Shown here one piece after another: positions 36,456 through 45,923 of a stretch of 64,000 bases of DNA. The notes under the pieces were generated by a model. The model saw only the letters and a program-made list of their open reading frames with translations, did no database searches and was not told the DNA's origin. The translations under genes were made by a program, and so were the position numbers. Origin of the DNA: Adhaeribacter pallidiroseus. GTDB taxonomy: Bacteria > Bacteroidota > Bacteroidia > Cytophagales > Hymenobacteraceae. The number at the start of each line of letters is the position of its first letter. The stretch's first letter is position 1. The DNA lies in assembly GCF_003340495.1 (NCBI RefSeq), contig NZ_QASA01000001.1:2852001-2916000 (forward strand), read 5' to 3'.

Positions 36456-39400
36456 ATGAAAAAAACATTTACAATCCAAACAGTACTTACAAATACTGTA
36501 AGAAATAAATGGTCGGTTGTTGTGGCTCTTTGCCTCGTAGCTTGCTTGCAGAGCTATATTCCCGGATATTCTTTCCGGCAAAAACTCACCAAGAGTTTTA
36601 ACACCAAAATCGCTTTTGCCGAAGCTGGCGGAGTAGCCTATTTTAACTTGATAAATGCCGATTCGGACCAACCCATTGTAACCCTTACCGATGGCGCGGT
36701 ACTAAACTTAGCGACGCTGCCCACCCGTAAATTAAACATTCAGGCCGTAACCAACCCTAACGATGTAGGTAGTATGGTTTTTCAATTAACCGGCAGAATT
36801 GTTCGCAGCAAAACCGAAAATGCAGCTCCTTATGCATTATACAGCGAAACTGGGGGTAATTATAATGCCTGGATACCCCCAGTAGGTAATTACACCCTCG
36901 TTGCCACTCCCTACTCAGGCACGAAAGGCTCTGGCACAGCCGGCGGCGCCATGACGATTAATTTCAGCGTTGTGGATCAAGCGCAGTATACTTTATCCGC
37001 CACAGCTACCGATGGCGGTGCCGTTACGAAAAGCCCGGATCTGGCTACTTATAACAAAGGCGAAACCGTTCTTTTAACCGCTATTCCGGCCGCGGGCTAC
37101 CAGTTTAATGGCTGGACCGGCCAAGCTTCCGGTCGCTCCAATCCGCTGACGATAACCATGAATGGCAACAAGGATATTCAAGCTAGTTTTGGACCGGAAC
37201 AACCCGCCGGATCTTTAATTACCTACTTGTCTGCCCAATCAACCCGGCCTTATGCGGTCTCTAACCTGGAGGAAGGTACTAATCTCTACACTGACCGCAA
37301 CTACCAGGCAACCTTTGTTCCGGATTATTTAAAAAATGCTTCCTTTATCAAAACGCCCAACGACGATAAAAGCAACCGGCTTTCCGAAGTAATTTCTTTT
37401 GAGCTGAGCCAGCCAGCAACCGTTTACGTAGCCTACGATCCACTTGCGGTGGTTTTACCGAAATGGTTAAAAGGGTTTCAAAGAATATCCGATAAAATTG
37501 GTTTAAACGACCCGCGCATCGATCACCTGGTTTTGTACCGGAAAGTATTCCCGGCGGGCCAGGTGAAAATAGGCGGCAACTTGGCCAGCCCGGCTAAGGG
37601 ATCTAAAAACACGTATGTGGTGGTGGTACAACAACCCATTAACATACGTCCCTACGTAACCGAAGTCCGGCCAGCCAATGGTGCTGGGAACGTGCCACTG
37701 GACCAGTCTATATCCGTGGATTTAAAATACCCGAGTGGCCGCTCCATTAACGGCAATACGGTAAATACCAATACGGTAAAACTGTATACTGTGGATGGCA
37801 ATAACCAACGAACTCTCGTGGGAGGCACTGCTGTTAACTCCACTGCGGGCGGAGACGCTATCACGCTTTCGGCTACTTTAAAGCCCAATACAACGTACGA
37901 ATTTTTAATTACCAACGGCGTAGAAGATGGTTTTGGCAACGCCATCTATCCTTTTGCGTCTCGTTTTACTACCACTGGTAATGTGGGAGAAGTACCTACG
38001 GATTTAGCGGGAATTTCTTTTTCCGAACAAACCTTAGTGGATAACAGCTTTGGCCAGGATGGTTTTACCACTTTAGTAATCGGGCCAGACCGCCGCTTAT
38101 ATGCTGCCACTTCCGGCGGTAGAATTGAGCGCTGGGATATTAGCCCCGATGGTTCCATAAGTAATCATATCACGATTAGCCCGTTTGAGCCGGCGCGCCG
38201 CTTACTCATCGGCTTTAAATTTGATCCGGGAGCCAGCGCTGGTAACCTGGTAGCCTGGATCAGCCATTCTTCCGGAGCCTTTAATAACGTGCAGGATTGG
38301 ACCGGTAAAATTTCGCAAATAAACTTAACCGATCCGGCGCATCCTCTGGTAACAGATTACATCACCAACTTGCCCCGTTCGTATAAAGATCATTCCAGCA
38401 ACTCCCTGGATTTTGGGCCGGATGGAGCCTTGTATTTTCCGCAGGGTAGTCACACGGCTATGGGTTTACCGGATGCGGCCTGGGGTTATCGCCCCGAACG
38501 GTTGTTAACGGCATCTATTTTACGGTTAGATATTAATTTAGCGCGGCAACAAGCCTTACCAATTAATGTACAGACCGAAGCTGGCGGTACCTACAACCCT
38601 TATGCACCTGGTGCGCCATTAACCATTTTTGCTACCGGTGTGCGCAATGCTTATGATTTAGTTTGGCATTCAAATGGTCAATTATACGTACCCACCAACG
38701 GCTCTGCGGCCGGTGGCAATACTTTACCTTTAAAATACGGTACCGTTTGGTCGAATGGGCAGCCTTACATTGGTCCCGATATTCCGGCCATGACAGATGT
38801 ACGCGATACGCAAAATGATTATTTGTTCCGGGTAGTAGCCGGTGGTTATTACGGCCATCCTAATCCGCTCCGCAACGAATTTATTTTAAACGGCGGTAAT
38901 CCTACAGCCGGAGTTGACCCGGGAGAGATAACCTGGACTATAAATGGCGCCCTGTTTGGTTATCCGGTGGGTACCCCTACCGAACCGAACTACCGGGGCT
39001 ATGCTTATGATTTTGGTAATAATATTTCGCCAAACGGCGTTATAGAATACAAGAGCAACGCTTTCGGCGGAAAATTAAGAGGCAAATTACTGGTTTGCCG
39101 GTTTAGTGGCGGCGACGACATTATGGTGTTGGAACCTGGCATCTACACGGGTGAAATTATTCAGGCTACCGAGGGTATTAAAATTCCGGGTTTACGCCGG
39201 CCGTTCTCTAATCCTTTGGATGTGATTGAAGATGTGCAAACGGGTAATCTATACATTTCGGAATATTACGATGGCAACGGCGACGGCAAACCCCGCCTTA
39301 CTTTACTAAAAGCCAATGCTCCTGTCACTGCTTTTGCAGCCCGTATGAATGCGGTATCGGCAAATACCAGCGCCGCTAAAAGTTCCTTAGTAGTTTATCC

Positions 39401-39641
39401 TAACCCGAACGATGGTAATAAAGTGAACGTGGAAATGAATGGCTTTGCTCCTCAAGAAGAAGTAACCCTTACCTTACACGATGCTACTGGTTTAGAAGTG
39501 GAAAAAATAAAGCTAGCAACTAATCAACAAGGTACCGTTCACACCGAAATTGCAAAAGGAAAACGCTTGAAATCCGGATTATACATGATTAATGCCACCG
39601 CCAACTCCGGTAATCATCAAGCTAAATTGTTGGTAAAGTAG
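36456..39641 (+). CDS. Large surface protein, beta-propeller with T9SS sorting domain
   Basis: 1061 residues. N-terminal hydrophobic signal segment (about 18-40). Modules: about 50-175 a beta-rich domain, 180-250 an InlB/bacterial-repeat-like unit (AGYQFNGWTGQASG), 255-390 a carbohydrate-binding-like domain, 395-505 a Big_5-type Ig domain (PANGAGNVPLDQSISV), 510-950 a glucose/sorbosone-dehydrogenase-like beta-propeller (GPDRRLYAATSGGRIERWD, then DFGPDGALYFPQG), and 975-1061 a T9SS type A sorting domain (VVYPNPNDGNKVNVE, KSGLYMINA). It is expected secreted and anchored on the surface. A sugar- or aldose-oxidising or lectin-like role is possible; catalytic residues were not verified. Confidence 0.82.
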   Translation: MKKTFTIQTVLTNTVRNKWSVVVALCLVACLQSYIPGYSFRQKLTKSFNTKIAFAEAGGVAYFNLINADSDQPIVTLTDGAVLNLATLPTRKLNIQAVTNPNDVGSMVFQLTGRIVRSKTENAAPYALYSETGGNYNAWIPPVGNYTLVATPYSGTKGSGTAGGAMTINFSVVDQAQYTLSATATDGGAVTKSPDLATYNKGETVLLTAIPAAGYQFNGWTGQASGRSNPLTITMNGNKDIQASFGPEQPAGSLITYLSAQSTRPYAVSNLEEGTNLYTDRNYQATFVPDYLKNASFIKTPNDDKSNRLSEVISFELSQPATVYVAYDPLAVVLPKWLKGFQRISDKIGLNDPRIDHLVLYRKVFPAGQVKIGGNLASPAKGSKNTYVVVVQQPINIRPYVTEVRPANGAGNVPLDQSISVDLKYPSGRSINGNTVNTNTVKLYTVDGNNQRTLVGGTAVNSTAGGDAITLSATLKPNTTYEFLITNGVEDGFGNAIYPFASRFTTTGNVGEVPTDLAGISFSEQTLVDNSFGQDGFTTLVIGPDRRLYAATSGGRIERWDISPDGSISNHITISPFEPARRLLIGFKFDPGASAGNLVAWISHSSGAFNNVQDWTGKISQINLTDPAHPLVTDYITNLPRSYKDHSSNSLDFGPDGALYFPQGSHTAMGLPDAAWGYRPERLLTASILRLDINLARQQALPINVQTEAGGTYNPYAPGAPLTIFATGVRNAYDLVWHSNGQLYVPTNGSAAGGNTLPLKYGTVWSNGQPYIGPDIPAMTDVRDTQNDYLFRVVAGGYYGHPNPLRNEFILNGGNPTAGVDPGEITWTINGALFGYPVGTPTEPNYRGYAYDFGNNISPNGVIEYKSNAFGGKLRGKLLVCRFSGGDDIMVLEPGIYTGEIIQATEGIKIPGLRRPFSNPLDVIEDVQTGNLYISEYYDGNGDGKPRLTLLKANAPVTAFAARMNAVSANTSAAKSSLVVYPNPNDGNKVNVEMNGFAPQEEVTLTLHDATGLEVEKIKLATNQQGTVHTEIAKGKRLKSGLYMINATANSGNHQAKLLVK

Positions 39642-39683
39642 TTTGCGGGCTGTTAGCTAAAGTTTACAACCTATAACATTCAT

Positions 39684-39724
39684 AAAAAGCACGAAGCAGC
39701 CTTAAGTTCTGCTTCGTGCTTTTT
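39684..39724 (+). terminator. Terminator of the T9SS propeller gene
   Basis: AAAAAGCACGAAGCAG / CTGCTTCGTGCTTTTT, with a 9-base loop, is followed by a short T-run. The A-run on the left makes it usable from the other side. Confidence 0.88.
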
Positions 39725-39945
39725 CATTTTGTAAAAAAAACTGTTTAAATACTACGTAAAAATCGGGTAAGAAACCAATACTACTCCCGGATTTAAAATA
39801 TTTTTAAATTTTATATTGTTTTAAAAAATCAAAACTAGGTAAAGATCGGCCTGGTTTCTTTAAAAACAACCCTTTTTTAAATCTTTTCCGCTACTTGCGT
39901 GTTAGTTAATAAAAGGCGACGGATAGTATCTCCCGCAATTGTTCT

Positions 39946-39953
39946 TATCTTTG
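39946..39953 (+). promoter_or_regulatory. Candidate -7 element of the mrp-nifU operon (TATCTTTG)
   Basis: TATCTTTGC fits the extended TAnnTTTG(C) -7 box, 27 bp before the mrp ATG. No good -33 TTTG at the usual spacing. Confidence 0.5.
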
Positions 39954-39980
39954 CGCCGCTTTTAACCAGGCATATAAACT

Positions 39981-41084
39981 ATGGCAATTACCCAACAAGA
40001 TGTACTAAAGGCATTGAGTTATGTAGAGGAACCAGATCTGGGCAAAGATTTGGTTACCTTAAACATGATTGAAGATATTCAGATTAACGGCAAACTAGTT
40101 TCTTTTACCGTAATTCTAACCACGCCGGCTTGCCCGTTAAAAGATTTAATTCGTAACGCCTGCGTGAACGCCATTATTTTAATGGTAGATAAAGAAGCCC
40201 AAGTTACCGTAAACATGACTTCGCGGGTTACTTCGGCGCGGGGTAATAACGAAGCCCTTTTGGGCGGTATTAAAAATATTATTGCCATTGCTTCGGGCAA
40301 AGGAGGCGTTGGTAAATCTACGGTTACTTCTAACTTGGCCATTGCGCTCGCCGAGTCCGGCGCTAAGGTTGGTTTGATTGATGCCGATATTTCCGGACCC
40401 TCTATTCCGGTAATGTTTGGCGTAGAAGACGAACGTCCGCATGTATTCCGGACGCCGGATGGCAAAAACCTGATTCAACCCATCGAAAAATTTGGCATTA
40501 AAATCATGTCGATTGGTTTTCTGGCTCCGGCCGAAAGTGCGGTTGTATGGCGCGGACCCATGGCCAGCTCGGCATTAAAGCAATTTATTACGGAAACCGA
40601 CTGGGGCGAACTGGATTATTTACTCATTGATTTACCTCCGGGAACCAGCGATATTCATTTAACGTTGGTACAAACAGTACCGGTTACCGGGGCCATAATT
40701 GTTACTACGCCGCAAAAAGTGGCTTTAGCCGATGCCCAAAAAGGATTGCAGATGTTCCGGCAACCGCAAATAAACGTACCGGTTTTGGGCATTATCGAAA
40801 ATATGGCTTACTTTACTCCCGCGGAACTACCTGAAAATAAATATTATATATTTGGGCAAGGTGGAGCCGCACAATTAGCTGAGCGCTGGGATGTACCGGT
40901 TCTGGGGCATATTCCCCTAGTACAAAGTATCCGGGAAAGTGGCGACCAAGGTACGCCCGAGATCATGAATACCCAATCAGCGGCGGCCGCTGTTTTTAAT
41001 GAAGTGGCTCAAGCTGTAGCACAAAAAATATCGGTGCGCAACGCCGGCCTGGAAAAAACCAAGATAGTATCTATTACGCGATAA
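39981..41084 (+). CDS. mrp: Mrp/NBP35-type P-loop ATPase, Fe-S carrier
   Basis: 367 residues. N-terminal DUF59/MIP18-like domain (about 5-85, YVEEPDLGKDLVTL), then the ATPase: ASGKGGVGKSTVTSNLA (deviant Walker A), DADISGPSIPVMFG and LLIDLPPGTSDIH. Mrp/ApbC proteins carry and deliver Fe-S clusters. The C-terminal CxxC of the E. coli type is absent: at IENMAYFTPAELPENKYY no Cys is seen. The nifU gene follows by 3 bp, so the pair forms an operon for Fe-S cluster biogenesis. Confidence 0.9.
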   Translation: MAITQQDVLKALSYVEEPDLGKDLVTLNMIEDIQINGKLVSFTVILTTPACPLKDLIRNACVNAIILMVDKEAQVTVNMTSRVTSARGNNEALLGGIKNIIAIASGKGGVGKSTVTSNLAIALAESGAKVGLIDADISGPSIPVMFGVEDERPHVFRTPDGKNLIQPIEKFGIKIMSIGFLAPAESAVVWRGPMASSALKQFITETDWGELDYLLIDLPPGTSDIHLTLVQTVPVTGAIIVTTPQKVALADAQKGLQMFRQPQINVPVLGIIENMAYFTPAELPENKYYIFGQGGAAQLAERWDVPVLGHIPLVQSIRESGDQGTPEIMNTQSAAAAVFNEVAQAVAQKISVRNAGLEKTKIVSITR

Positions 41085-41087
41085 ATT

Positions 41088-41357
41088 ATGGTAACAAATC
41101 AAATTAGCAGCACTTTCCTCGACCGGATCGAGTACGCACTGAACCAGATTCGACCGTACCTGGAAGCCGACGGTGGTAACGTTAAAATTTTAGAACTTAC
41201 CGATGATATGGTATTAAAACTGGAGTTTCTGGGCGCTTGCGGTTCCTGCACCATGTCCACGATGACTTTAAAGGCTGGCGTAGAACAAGCGGTAAAACGG
41301 GAAGTTCCGGAAATACGGGCCGTAGAGGCTGTAAATCTTACTTTGCCCGTTGTTTAA
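41088..41357 (+). CDS. NifU C-terminal-type Fe-S scaffold
   Basis: 89 residues forming one NifU-like domain: RPYLEADGGNVKILEL at the start, and the cluster-binding GACGSCTMSTMTLKAG with CxxC. Proteins of this type hold a [4Fe-4S] or [2Fe-2S] cluster for transfer. It begins 3 bp after the mrp stop, so translation is coupled or at least cotranscribed. A terminator follows at 41394-41437. No other isc or suf genes are in this window. Confidence 0.93.
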   Translation: MVTNQISSTFLDRIEYALNQIRPYLEADGGNVKILELTDDMVLKLEFLGACGSCTMSTMTLKAGVEQAVKREVPEIRAVEAVNLTLPVV

Positions 41358-41393
41358 TTTTAGATTTTAAATATTTTTAAAAATACTTGTAAA

Positions 41394-41437
41394 CGGCTGC
41401 TATCTTCTCCGCCGGAGGGATAGCAGCCGCTTTTATT
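41394..41437 (+). terminator. Terminator of mrp-nifU
   Basis: CGGCTGCTAT / ATAGCAGCCG with an inner CTCC/GGAG pairing, followed by a T-run. Confidence 0.86.
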
Positions 41438-41633
41438 TAGTAGCGGATGAATCATCGTTTTACTTTATAAGTGTTTGGTAGCCATTTTTTAAATTTTTAC
41501 TTATCAACAGATTCCACATAGTGGTTGATTGGGTTACCAATTAGATGCCGAAATTATTTACTGCTTCGGTTTTTAAATATTTTGTATTTTAGCTTATTCC
41601 CGCCATCTTTCACTGTAATTCGTTTTCAAACCA

Positions 41634-42905
41634 ATGCTAAGAGCCAACGACCCGAACCTGCACTCCTGGATTCAAATTTCTGCTACCAGCGAGTTCCCGA
41701 TTCAGAATTTACCGTTTGGGATTTTTAGTGTAGGTGATCAGGATGCCCGGGTGGGAGTGGCTATCGGGGATTATATTCTGGACTTATGCGTATTAGGGCA
41801 GGAAGGCTTATTTGAATTATTGGATATCGACCCTACCGTTTTTAACCGTTCTTTTCTGAACGACTTTATCGCTTTAGGCCAACCCATTTGGCGGGCCGTG
41901 CGGGAAAGAATTTCCGTTTTACTACGCAATGATAATTCCGAAATCCGGGATAATGATGCATTGATGCACCGGTGCCTGGTAAAACAAGTAGATGCCCACA
42001 TGCATTTGCCCGTAAAAATTTCGAACTACACCGATTTTCACACCAGCTTAGAATCAGCTACCAACGTGGGTTTGCTATTCCGCGATCCGGAAAATGGCCT
42101 TACCCCGAACTGGAAACACTTACCCGTTGGTTACCACGGCCGCGCCTCGTCCATTGTGGTTTCGGGAACTCCTATTCATCGGCCCAAAGGACAGATAAAA
42201 TTTAAAAATTCGCCGTTACCCACGTTTATGCCCACACAACAACTCGATTTTGAGTTAGAAATCGGCTTTATTACCGGCACCAATACCGCTTTGGGTACCA
42301 GTATTTCCACTGCCGAGGCAGAGGAGCATATTTTTGGGCTCGTGTTATTCAACGACTGGTCAGCCCGGGATATCCAGCGCTGGGAGCAATTGCCGCTGGG
42401 GCCATTTCTGGGGAAAAGCTTTGCTTCTTCTATTTCGCCGTGGGTTGTTACCCTCGATGCTCTGGACTCTTTCCGGGTAGCCGGCTCCTTGCAAACCCCG
42501 GCCGTTTTGCCTTACCTGGAATACACCGGTAATAAACACCTCGACATTAACCTCAAGGTGTACTTACAAACTTCGCCGGAACCATCTGCTTTAATCAGTC
42601 AAACTAACACGCAGTATTTATACTGGACCATGAACCAGTTATTAGCGCACCAAACCAGCAATGGCTGCAATATCGAGGTAGGCGATTTATACGCTTCCGG
42701 TACCATTAGCGGCAGCGAGCCCGACTCGTACGGCTCGTTGCTGGAATTAACCTGGAACGGCAGCAAACCCATTCTGTTACCCAACGGCACTATCCGCACT
42801 TACCTGGAAGATGGCGATACGCTGATCTTTAAAGGTTACGCCGAGCACAATAGCGTGCGAGTAGGTTTTGGTGAGCTGCGCACGAAGATTTTACCGGCTA
42901 TTTAA
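41634..42905 (+). CDS. fahA: Fumarylacetoacetase
   Basis: 423 residues, the usual length. It catalyses the last step of tyrosine degradation, splitting fumarylacetoacetate to fumarate and acetoacetate. N-terminal SH3-like part (about 1-120) followed by the FAH fold (about 125-420): VKISNYTDFHTSLESATNVG with metal-binding Asp, LPVGYHGRASSIVVSGTP, QLDFELEIGFITG and LFNDWSARDIQRWE. The ATG at 41634 gives a normal N-terminus. Tyrosine-degradation partners are not adjacent. It lies after the mrp-nifU terminator. Confidence 0.95.
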   Translation: MLRANDPNLHSWIQISATSEFPIQNLPFGIFSVGDQDARVGVAIGDYILDLCVLGQEGLFELLDIDPTVFNRSFLNDFIALGQPIWRAVRERISVLLRNDNSEIRDNDALMHRCLVKQVDAHMHLPVKISNYTDFHTSLESATNVGLLFRDPENGLTPNWKHLPVGYHGRASSIVVSGTPIHRPKGQIKFKNSPLPTFMPTQQLDFELEIGFITGTNTALGTSISTAEAEEHIFGLVLFNDWSARDIQRWEQLPLGPFLGKSFASSISPWVVTLDALDSFRVAGSLQTPAVLPYLEYTGNKHLDINLKVYLQTSPEPSALISQTNTQYLYWTMNQLLAHQTSNGCNIEVGDLYASGTISGSEPDSYGSLLELTWNGSKPILLPNGTIRTYLEDGDTLIFKGYAEHNSVRVGFGELRTKILPAI

Positions 42906-43061
42906 AATTGCTTCATAAAAGAATGGCAAAGTCATCAAAAATTTAAAAATTCACTTTATCGAACAGGTTTTTAGTCCAAAACATAGGTTTCCGTCGCTTT
43001 TAAGTTGTGGTAGCGTAATAGGTTAAATATAATAAAGTAAACTACCTGAAAATATAAATTC

Positions 43062-43673
43062 ATGAGAGCCTTACTTTTAATTGATATTCAAAACGATTTT
43101 TTACCAGGCGGTGCTTTAGCGGTACCCCACGGCCATCAGATTATTCCGGTTGTTAATCAGTTACAGCCGCATTTTGATTTGGTGGTGGCTACCCAGGATT
43201 GGCACCCCGCTCATCATAAAAGTTTTGCTTCGCAGCACCCCGGCGAGTCGGTATTTAGTAGCATAGACTTGCATGGTTTACCCCAGGTACTCTGGCCCGA
43301 CCACTGCGTACAAGGCACTACGGGGGCCGATTTTTCCGAAGCTTTAGAACAGCGCCAAATAGAAGCTATTTTCCGGAAAGGCACCGACCCGGAGATTGAT
43401 TCGTACAGTGGCTTTTACGATAACGGCCACCGGAAAAGCACGGGGCTGGCAGATTACCTGCGGGGCAAGCAAGTACGCCAGGTATTTGTAGCGGGCTTAG
43501 CCGCCGATTTTTGCGTTTATTTTTCGGTGCAAGATGCGTTACGAGAAGGATTTAAAACGTTTTTAATGGAAGATGCCACGCGCCCCATTAACGCCGAAGG
43601 TTTTGAAAAGGCGAAATTAGAAATACACCAACGTGGCGGTAAAATTATTCAGAGCGGCGCTATCTTTTCCTGA
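43062..43673 (+). CDS. pncA: Nicotinamidase
   Basis: 203 residues. PncA converts nicotinamide to nicotinate for NAD salvage, and acts on pyrazinamide. The isochorismatase-fold triad is visible: Asp in LLIDIQNDFLPGG, Lys in FRKGTDPEIDSYSGF and Cys in AADFCVYFSV. The metal-binding residues are in ATQDWHPAHHKSF. The family ending DATRPIN is present. ATG at 43062, cytosolic, no signal peptide. It is single, with a hairpin terminator right after it. Confidence 0.96.
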   Translation: MRALLLIDIQNDFLPGGALAVPHGHQIIPVVNQLQPHFDLVVATQDWHPAHHKSFASQHPGESVFSSIDLHGLPQVLWPDHCVQGTTGADFSEALEQRQIEAIFRKGTDPEIDSYSGFYDNGHRKSTGLADYLRGKQVRQVFVAGLAADFCVYFSVQDALREGFKTFLMEDATRPINAEGFEKAKLEIHQRGGKIIQSGAIFS

Positions 43674-43694
43674 GCTATTACTAGCACTTCCACG

Positions 43695-43733
43695 AAAAAA
43701 ACCGGGCTGCTCTAAGAATCAGCCCGGTTTTTT
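43695..43733. terminator. Terminator after pncA
   Basis: AAAAAACCGGGCTG / CAGCCCGGTTTTTT, loop of 10 bases, T-runs on both sides, between convergent pncA and the lipoprotein gene. Confidence 0.9.
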
Positions 43734-43797
43734 ACTTAATTCCCGCGGGCAATTAGTTACTCGGTAGAACAAAAAATTTAAAAATTTTAGCTATATT

Positions 43798-44685
43798 TTA
43801 TTGCGGGGGAGCGGGGGCTACGTCTTTTAAAATAACGGGCCAAACTCCTGGGGCCGGTACGCTTACGCCTTTGTTGTTTCCCCGCACGTTAGCATCCGGA
43901 CCGAAATAATACAAAGGCCAGCCTTTATAGGTAAGCTGCTTCTTCCCGAACACGTCGGTGGTGCTGAAAAACGTTTTATCTAAGGTGGAGGGTACTACTA
44001 CTTTATCGGTTTCGTAAATAGGCCATACGGAATTATTCGAAAAATCGGGCTTGGTAAATGTATTTTTATTGGCTTTATCGGGCTTAAAACCATAAAGCGT
44101 TAAGCCTTTGCCATCGGTAAAGTAAATGGTTTTGCCTTCGCCCTCGGTATAGTCTGATTTATACTTTTTGCCATCGTTGCCCAATAACTGAGCATTTACC
44201 AGCATAATGGTATAATCGGGCTTAGCCACAAACCAAACGCCACCCACTCCTTCGCCGGTAGTTTGGCCCGGCGCTTCTAAGGTATTCGTGCCGTTTACCA
44301 TTGGCGCATAATAGTACAAGGGCCAAGTTTTGTACGTTAATTGCTTTTTGCCATTCGCCGCCGTAATAGTGGCAAAATCCGCTGCATCCAAGCCTTGTCC
44401 CAGCATGTCAGGTTTTAAATTATCGACGTTAAAATACGGCCACAGCGCTTCGCAGCCACCCGGGCAATTATTTTGACCATTCGCATCGTTCGAAAAGTAA
44501 TACAAGGTGCGGCCATCTTTGTCGGTGAGGTAACTTCCTAAAGTGGCGCTGGTTTGTAATTTTATCTGCGTGGTATCCGCTGGTGGGTTCGGGGTATTAT
44601 CGTTGTCGTCGTCGCAACTCAGGAGGAACAAGAAAAAGACAAGCAACAAGTAACGCCAGTTGTTTCGGAATAAATTTTTCATCAT
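43798..44685 (-). CDS. Lipoprotein with COG4315 secreted repeats
   Basis: 295 residues. The signal ends in a lipobox (FLFLLSC) with a D-rich start after the Cys (DDDNDN). The body has two to three repeats of the Lipoprotein_15/COG4315 type, each with YxF/YxxD-like marks: LYYFSNDANGQNNCPGGCEALWP, then TLYGFKPDKANKN, and the pair TYKTWPLYYYAP / TYKGWPLYYFGP. Such proteins are secreted and of unknown function, sometimes called heme- or electron-related, which the sequence does not show. It carries an MM start at 44685 where either ATG works. Confidence 0.85.
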   Translation of the reverse strand: MMKNLFRNNWRYLLLVFFLFLLSCDDDNDNTPNPPADTTQIKLQTSATLGSYLTDKDGRTLYYFSNDANGQNNCPGGCEALWPYFNVDNLKPDMLGQGLDAADFATITAANGKKQLTYKTWPLYYYAPMVNGTNTLEAPGQTTGEGVGGVWFVAKPDYTIMLVNAQLLGNDGKKYKSDYTEGEGKTIYFTDGKGLTLYGFKPDKANKNTFTKPDFSNNSVWPIYETDKVVVPSTLDKTFFSTTDVFGKKQLTYKGWPLYYFGPDANVRGNNKGVSVPAPGVWPVILKDVAPAPPQ

Positions 44686-45032
44686 AGTATATGGTTTAGT
44701 TAAAAGGTTTAAAGCGGTAATTCCAAGGCAGCGGAAGGAGCTGGTCGGAATTACTTACAGGTCGGAATAAAATGCCGAATGGTTGCTTTGCTTCTTTAAA
44801 AAAATTTAAAAAACCTGACAGAAAACTTTCCCGGATGGCAGAAACCGCATAAACCAGAAGATCTTTCCGAAATCTTGTTTTTTCTGGATAAACTTGTGTT
44901 TAAAGCCAATTATCCAGAAAAATAAATGCTAATATTTTCGTAATTTGTATTTGCTATCAGCTATTTCTAAACAAAATGCTTTTAGGAGATTAATGTGCAG
45001 GGGCATAAAATTTTGATTAATCAATCAAAGAG
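44686..45032. other. Spacer with inverted repeat, lipoprotein / hypothetical
   Basis: 347 bp without a gene, between two divergent genes. It includes the 13-bp inverted repeat at 44879-44922 described separately. Confidence 0.4.
44879..44922. repeat. 13-bp inverted repeat TTTTTCTGGATAA...TTATCCAGAAAAA
   Basis: Perfect 13-base arms with an 18-base loop between divergent genes. The T-run precedes the stem and the A-run follows it, unlike a terminator, so an operator or UTR hairpin is more likely. Confidence 0.65.
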
Positions 45033-45575
45033 ATGGGTGCAAAAGTTTACGATTATAAAACTTCTAAATATATTTCTGGCTCGGCTTATTTTCCGGCAAT
45101 TGGCTTGCTCGTTTTCGGAATGGGGTGTTTTGCCAACTCCAATTCTATTTTTTTGGGCGTAGCGGCTTTGGTGGGGCTTTTTTTAATTTTAACCACCCAT
45201 TATGGCTTAGAAGTAAATGTGGGCAATAAAACTTTTAAGCAGTATTTATGGATTGTAGGCTTTAAGCAATACAAAAGTAAAGCTTACGAAATAATTGAGT
45301 ATGCTTTTGTACAATCCGGTAAAGTAAGGCAAAACTTAGAGTCGGTAGCGGGTTTTAATAGCATTACCATTTCGGTGTATAATGGCTATATCAAGTTTTC
45401 GGAAAAAGATAAAATACATATTATTCAGGCGAAAGATAAAGAAACCGTTATCCGGCGGTTACAAGTGCTGGCTACTGATTTAAACCTGGAAATAGTAGAT
45501 TTTACCGACGACGATTGTGTTTCTATTCTTCCTAAATCGGCGGGAGAACAACCGGATATATTTTTCAGTTTTTGA
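45033..45575 (+). CDS. Hypothetical membrane protein
   Basis: 180 residues. Two hydrophobic segments at about 16-33 and 37-53 (GSAYFPAIGLLVFGMG and IFLGVAALVGLFLI) form a hairpin anchor. The remaining 125 residues (EVNVGNKTFKQYLWIVG onward) alternate strands and a final helix (KETVIRRLQVLA), reminiscent of bacterial PH-like domains, but this is only by pattern. The C-terminal acidic tail is DFTDDDCVS. It overlaps the convergent recQ end by 11 bp (45565-45575). Function unknown. Confidence 0.6.
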   Translation: MGAKVYDYKTSKYISGSAYFPAIGLLVFGMGCFANSNSIFLGVAALVGLFLILTTHYGLEVNVGNKTFKQYLWIVGFKQYKSKAYEIIEYAFVQSGKVRQNLESVAGFNSITISVYNGYIKFSEKDKIHIIQAKDKETVIRRLQVLATDLNLEIVDFTDDDCVSILPKSAGEQPDIFFSF

Positions 45576-45903
45576 GTAAATGCAATTTTCCTTCCTTATC
45601 GTAGTGCAAATAACCTTTATCGAGCCGTTCGCGGATGAGGGTGGCGAGATCCGGGGCAAATTTAGGTTCAAACTGGCCAATTAATACTTTCGGGTGCAAG
45701 GCTTTCAGAGTTAAATGCTGCATTACTTGTTCCCATAATAGTCTTTCGTGGTTCTCCTGGCGTTTGGCTTTTTTACGGGCCATACAAAAATCACATACCC
45801 GGCAATATTCCTCGGAAATTTCGCCAAAGTATTCCAGCAACAACTGTGTCCGGCACCGGCCAACCGATTGCATATAAGCAACTACCGCCTCCGCTTTCTG
45901 CAC
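45565..45903 (-). pseudogene. recQ: RecQ C-terminal part after a frameshift
   Basis: 112 residues that carry the RecQ zinc domain: GRCRTQLLLEYFG, then CRVCDFC with the four Cys, and a winged-helix-like tail. Its frame continues the larger recQ frame at 45924-47480 once one base is added in the A7 run. Read with the shift, the junction is DQKKLIQFRRTAVQKAEA, which fits a full RecQ. So this is the 3' part of one gene, not an independent gene. See the findings for the frameshift choice. Confidence 0.85.
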
Positions 45904-45923
45904 GGCTGTTCTCCGGAATTGGA

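Noticed and set aside
41525-41728. 67-aa frame overlapping the fahA start
   Set aside because: Overlaps the fahA start region in another frame and carries no family motif.
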